5,511 nucleotides of DNA from Methanothrix sp. (GTDB taxonomy: Archaea; Halobacteriota; Methanosarcinia; Methanotrichales; Methanotrichaceae), in contig JALNZQ010000182.1 in the NCBI GenBank assembly GCA_023229165.1, positions 1-5,511 on the forward strand, written 5' to 3'. Shown piece by piece: positions 4,752-5,511 of the stretch. The first letter of the stretch is position 1. The number at the start of each line of letters is the position of its first letter. The position numbers were made by a program, and so were the translations under genes. The notes under the pieces were generated by a model, which had not been told where the DNA came from, searched no databases, and was given only the letters and a program-made list of their open reading frames with translations.

Positions 4752-5204
4752 TTATTTCGGGTTTTCCTTGTTTCTAATTGCGCGCCATTCCTGCACCTCA
4801 TTTACGATATGTTTATCAATATTAGAAACAAAGTTGCTCAGGGCATTCTCTTTATCTACTTTAGGTCCGTAATCCTCCGTCGCCATTGTCACATATTTTA
4901 TCTTTTCATTCGCTAGATTGTTCCAAGTATAAGCAAAAATTATGTAATTATTCCTCCAGTGAAAGATGCCGTTCAGCCCAGTGAGGATCGCAGCAAGTGC
5001 CGCAGGAAGAGCCTGAATGGTCTTGGGTAAATCGCTCCATAATATGAGCACGGGAGTCACCCCACTAAGTGTTAAAGCCATGCCTTGCGATATTTGGAAT
5101 GCCGTACGATTTCGATCCCTAGATTTTCCATACCAGTCCATGCGCTTTTTGCAGTATTCCAGAGCCTTGCTTTGCCTGGATTGAAAATCTTCAAACTCAT
5201 CCAT
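4752..5204 (-). CDS. SLATT/DUF4231-like two-transmembrane protein, predicted membrane effector
   Basis: The 150-residue protein has a basic amphipathic N-terminus (residues 13-35, with YCKKRMDWYGKSRDRNR), two hydrophobic segments at about 37-57 and 63-82 separated by a short SDLP turn, then HWRNNYIIFAYTWNNLANEK (82-101) and a C-terminal helix rich in charge (FVSNIDKHIVNEVQEWR). The order Y-x3-S-x3-[RK] / TM / TM / W-x-N-x4-Y-x2-T-x2-L-x2-E is that of DUF4231/SLATT proteins, predicted pore-forming effectors often paired with nucleotide-producing or SLOG sensor genes in defence systems. No such partner is visible in the window. ATG 5204 is supported by a TATA box at 5264-5277, with a GGAG about 13 nt before the ATG. 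The stop lies only about 10 bp beyond the end of remnant 2, so the gene was inserted or joined very tightly. Confidence 0.72.
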   Translation of the reverse strand: MDEFEDFQSRQSKALEYCKKRMDWYGKSRDRNRTAFQISQGMALTLSGVTPVLILWSDLPKTIQALPAALAAILTGLNGIFHWRNNYIIFAYTWNNLANEKIKYVTMATEDYGPKVDKENALSNFVSNIDKHIVNEVQEWRAIRNKENPK

Positions 5205-5263
5205 TTCTTCTTCACTTCTCCGTAGGTAGGTCTGCTAAGTTTTGATTTAGCTTCCACCGAGGA

Positions 5264-5277
5264 TAATAAATATATTT
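5264..5277 (-). promoter_or_regulatory. TATA box of the SLATT-like gene
   Basis: On the minus strand the sequence reads CGAAATATATTTATTA, a good archaeal TATA core with a short purine-rich BRE in front. It would place transcription start near 5245, giving a leader of about 40 nt to ATG 5204. Confidence 0.6.
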
Positions 5278-5294
5278 CGAACTTATCGAACATT

Positions 5295-5339
5295 ACCACA
5301 AAGGCACTAAGGCACAAAGAACGCATAAAGACTTTTGTG
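5295..5339. repeat. short iterated repeat (ACCACAAAGGCAC type)
   Basis: ACCACAAAGGCACTAAGGCACAAAG holds two TAAGGCAC/AAAGGCAC units in a row, and CACAAAG (5313-5319) is nearly mirrored by CTTTTGTG (5332-5339), so a weak hairpin is possible. I recall this motif as a widespread short intergenic repeat in bacterial and archaeal genomes. It lies upstream of the SLATT promoter, at the edge of the following GC-rich block. Confidence 0.45.
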
Positions 5340-5359
5340 TGGACATTTGACCTATTGCC

Positions 5360-5389
5360 GATCCCAAGTCACGTGACAATCACTTGATC
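5360..5389. repeat. imperfect dyad with a perfect GTCACGTGAC palindrome
   Basis: GTCACGTGAC (5368-5377) is a perfect 10-bp palindrome. Around it GATCCCAAGT (5360-5369) and ACTTGATC (5382-5389) are approximately complementary, with two unmatched bases. It could be a protein-binding site or the boundary of a mobile segment. Confidence 0.4.
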
Positions 5390-5511
5390 GCCGCAGGCTC
5401 GCTCGTGGGCTGCCTTTGGCGATGGCTGGCTGCTCCTCCGGGCCGGGGCCTCGCTTTGGAGTGCCGCTCGGGCTCGGGGGCTCGCCTGTGCGCTCGTGTA
5501 CGGGCGGGAAA
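5390..5511. other. very GC-rich block with iterated GCTCG, no recognised gene
   Basis: G+C is about 72-75% here, against roughly 45% just before it. GCTCG and GGCTCG recur (near 5397, 5466, 5471 and 5479). At least one plus-strand frame stays open to the window edge, but its translation is Gly/Arg/Ala/Leu-rich low-complexity sequence with no motif and no convincing start. It may be the edge of a repeated element or of a gene beyond the window. Confidence 0.4.

Noticed and set aside
4317..4916. 199-aa plus-strand ORF as an intact gene
   Set aside because: Only its middle (4365-4740) matches remnant 1; the first residues overlap the antitoxin promoter region and the last 55 or so are the antisense of the SLATT-like gene.
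5072..5326. 84-aa minus-strand ORF
   Set aside because: It overlaps the SLATT-like start in another frame and the promoter; its C-terminal half is the shifted reading of that gene.
1..5511. CRISPR array, rRNA or transposase
   Set aside because: No regularly spaced repeats, rRNA-like stretches or transposase motifs were seen on either strand.

Overview
The window looks like the chromosome of a methanogenic euryarchaeon, most likely near Methanothrix/Methanosaeta. The evidence is an archaeal-type CDP-alcohol phosphatidyltransferase, a methanogen-style Lrp/AsnC regulator, AT-rich TATA-like elements rather than -35/-10 promoters, poly-T terminators, and a tRNA gene without an encoded CCA. The genus is inferred from gene style and base composition; no database search was possible.

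Left part (1-3137) is housekeeping. It holds the C-terminal end of a PP-loop ATPase of the Ncs6/TtuA-like tRNA-thiolation group, then tRNA-Thr(UGT) ending in a T-run. A tiny minus-strand zinc-ribbon gene of 38 codons (591-707) faces away from an Lrp/AsnC regulator. The regulator stop codon overlaps the start of a class I/II aminotransferase as ATGA, and a CDP-alcohol phosphatidyltransferase, probably archaetidylinositol phosphate synthase, follows 38 bp later. The last three plausibly form one operon.

Right part (3138-5511) is a mosaic accessory region resembling a decayed defence island. In order it holds: a C-terminal scrap of a PIN-domain (VapC-like) toxin whose stop overlaps the start of an intact 70-aa partner-like gene; a broken C-terminal piece of a large restriction/methylase-like protein with an internal deletion; an intact minus-strand toxin-antitoxin pair (DUF2281-type antitoxin and MazF/PemK toxin, the toxin starting at TTG); a second, diverged copy of the same restriction-like C-terminal piece, cut at both ends; and a minus-strand two-TM SLATT/DUF4231-like protein with its own TATA box. 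A short iterated repeat and a very GC-rich block (about 70-75% G+C) close the window. The AT-richer intact genes (TA pair, SLATT) sit between GC-rich remnants, which suggests repeated insertion and deletion rather than one coherent system. I see no CRISPR array, rRNA or transposase.
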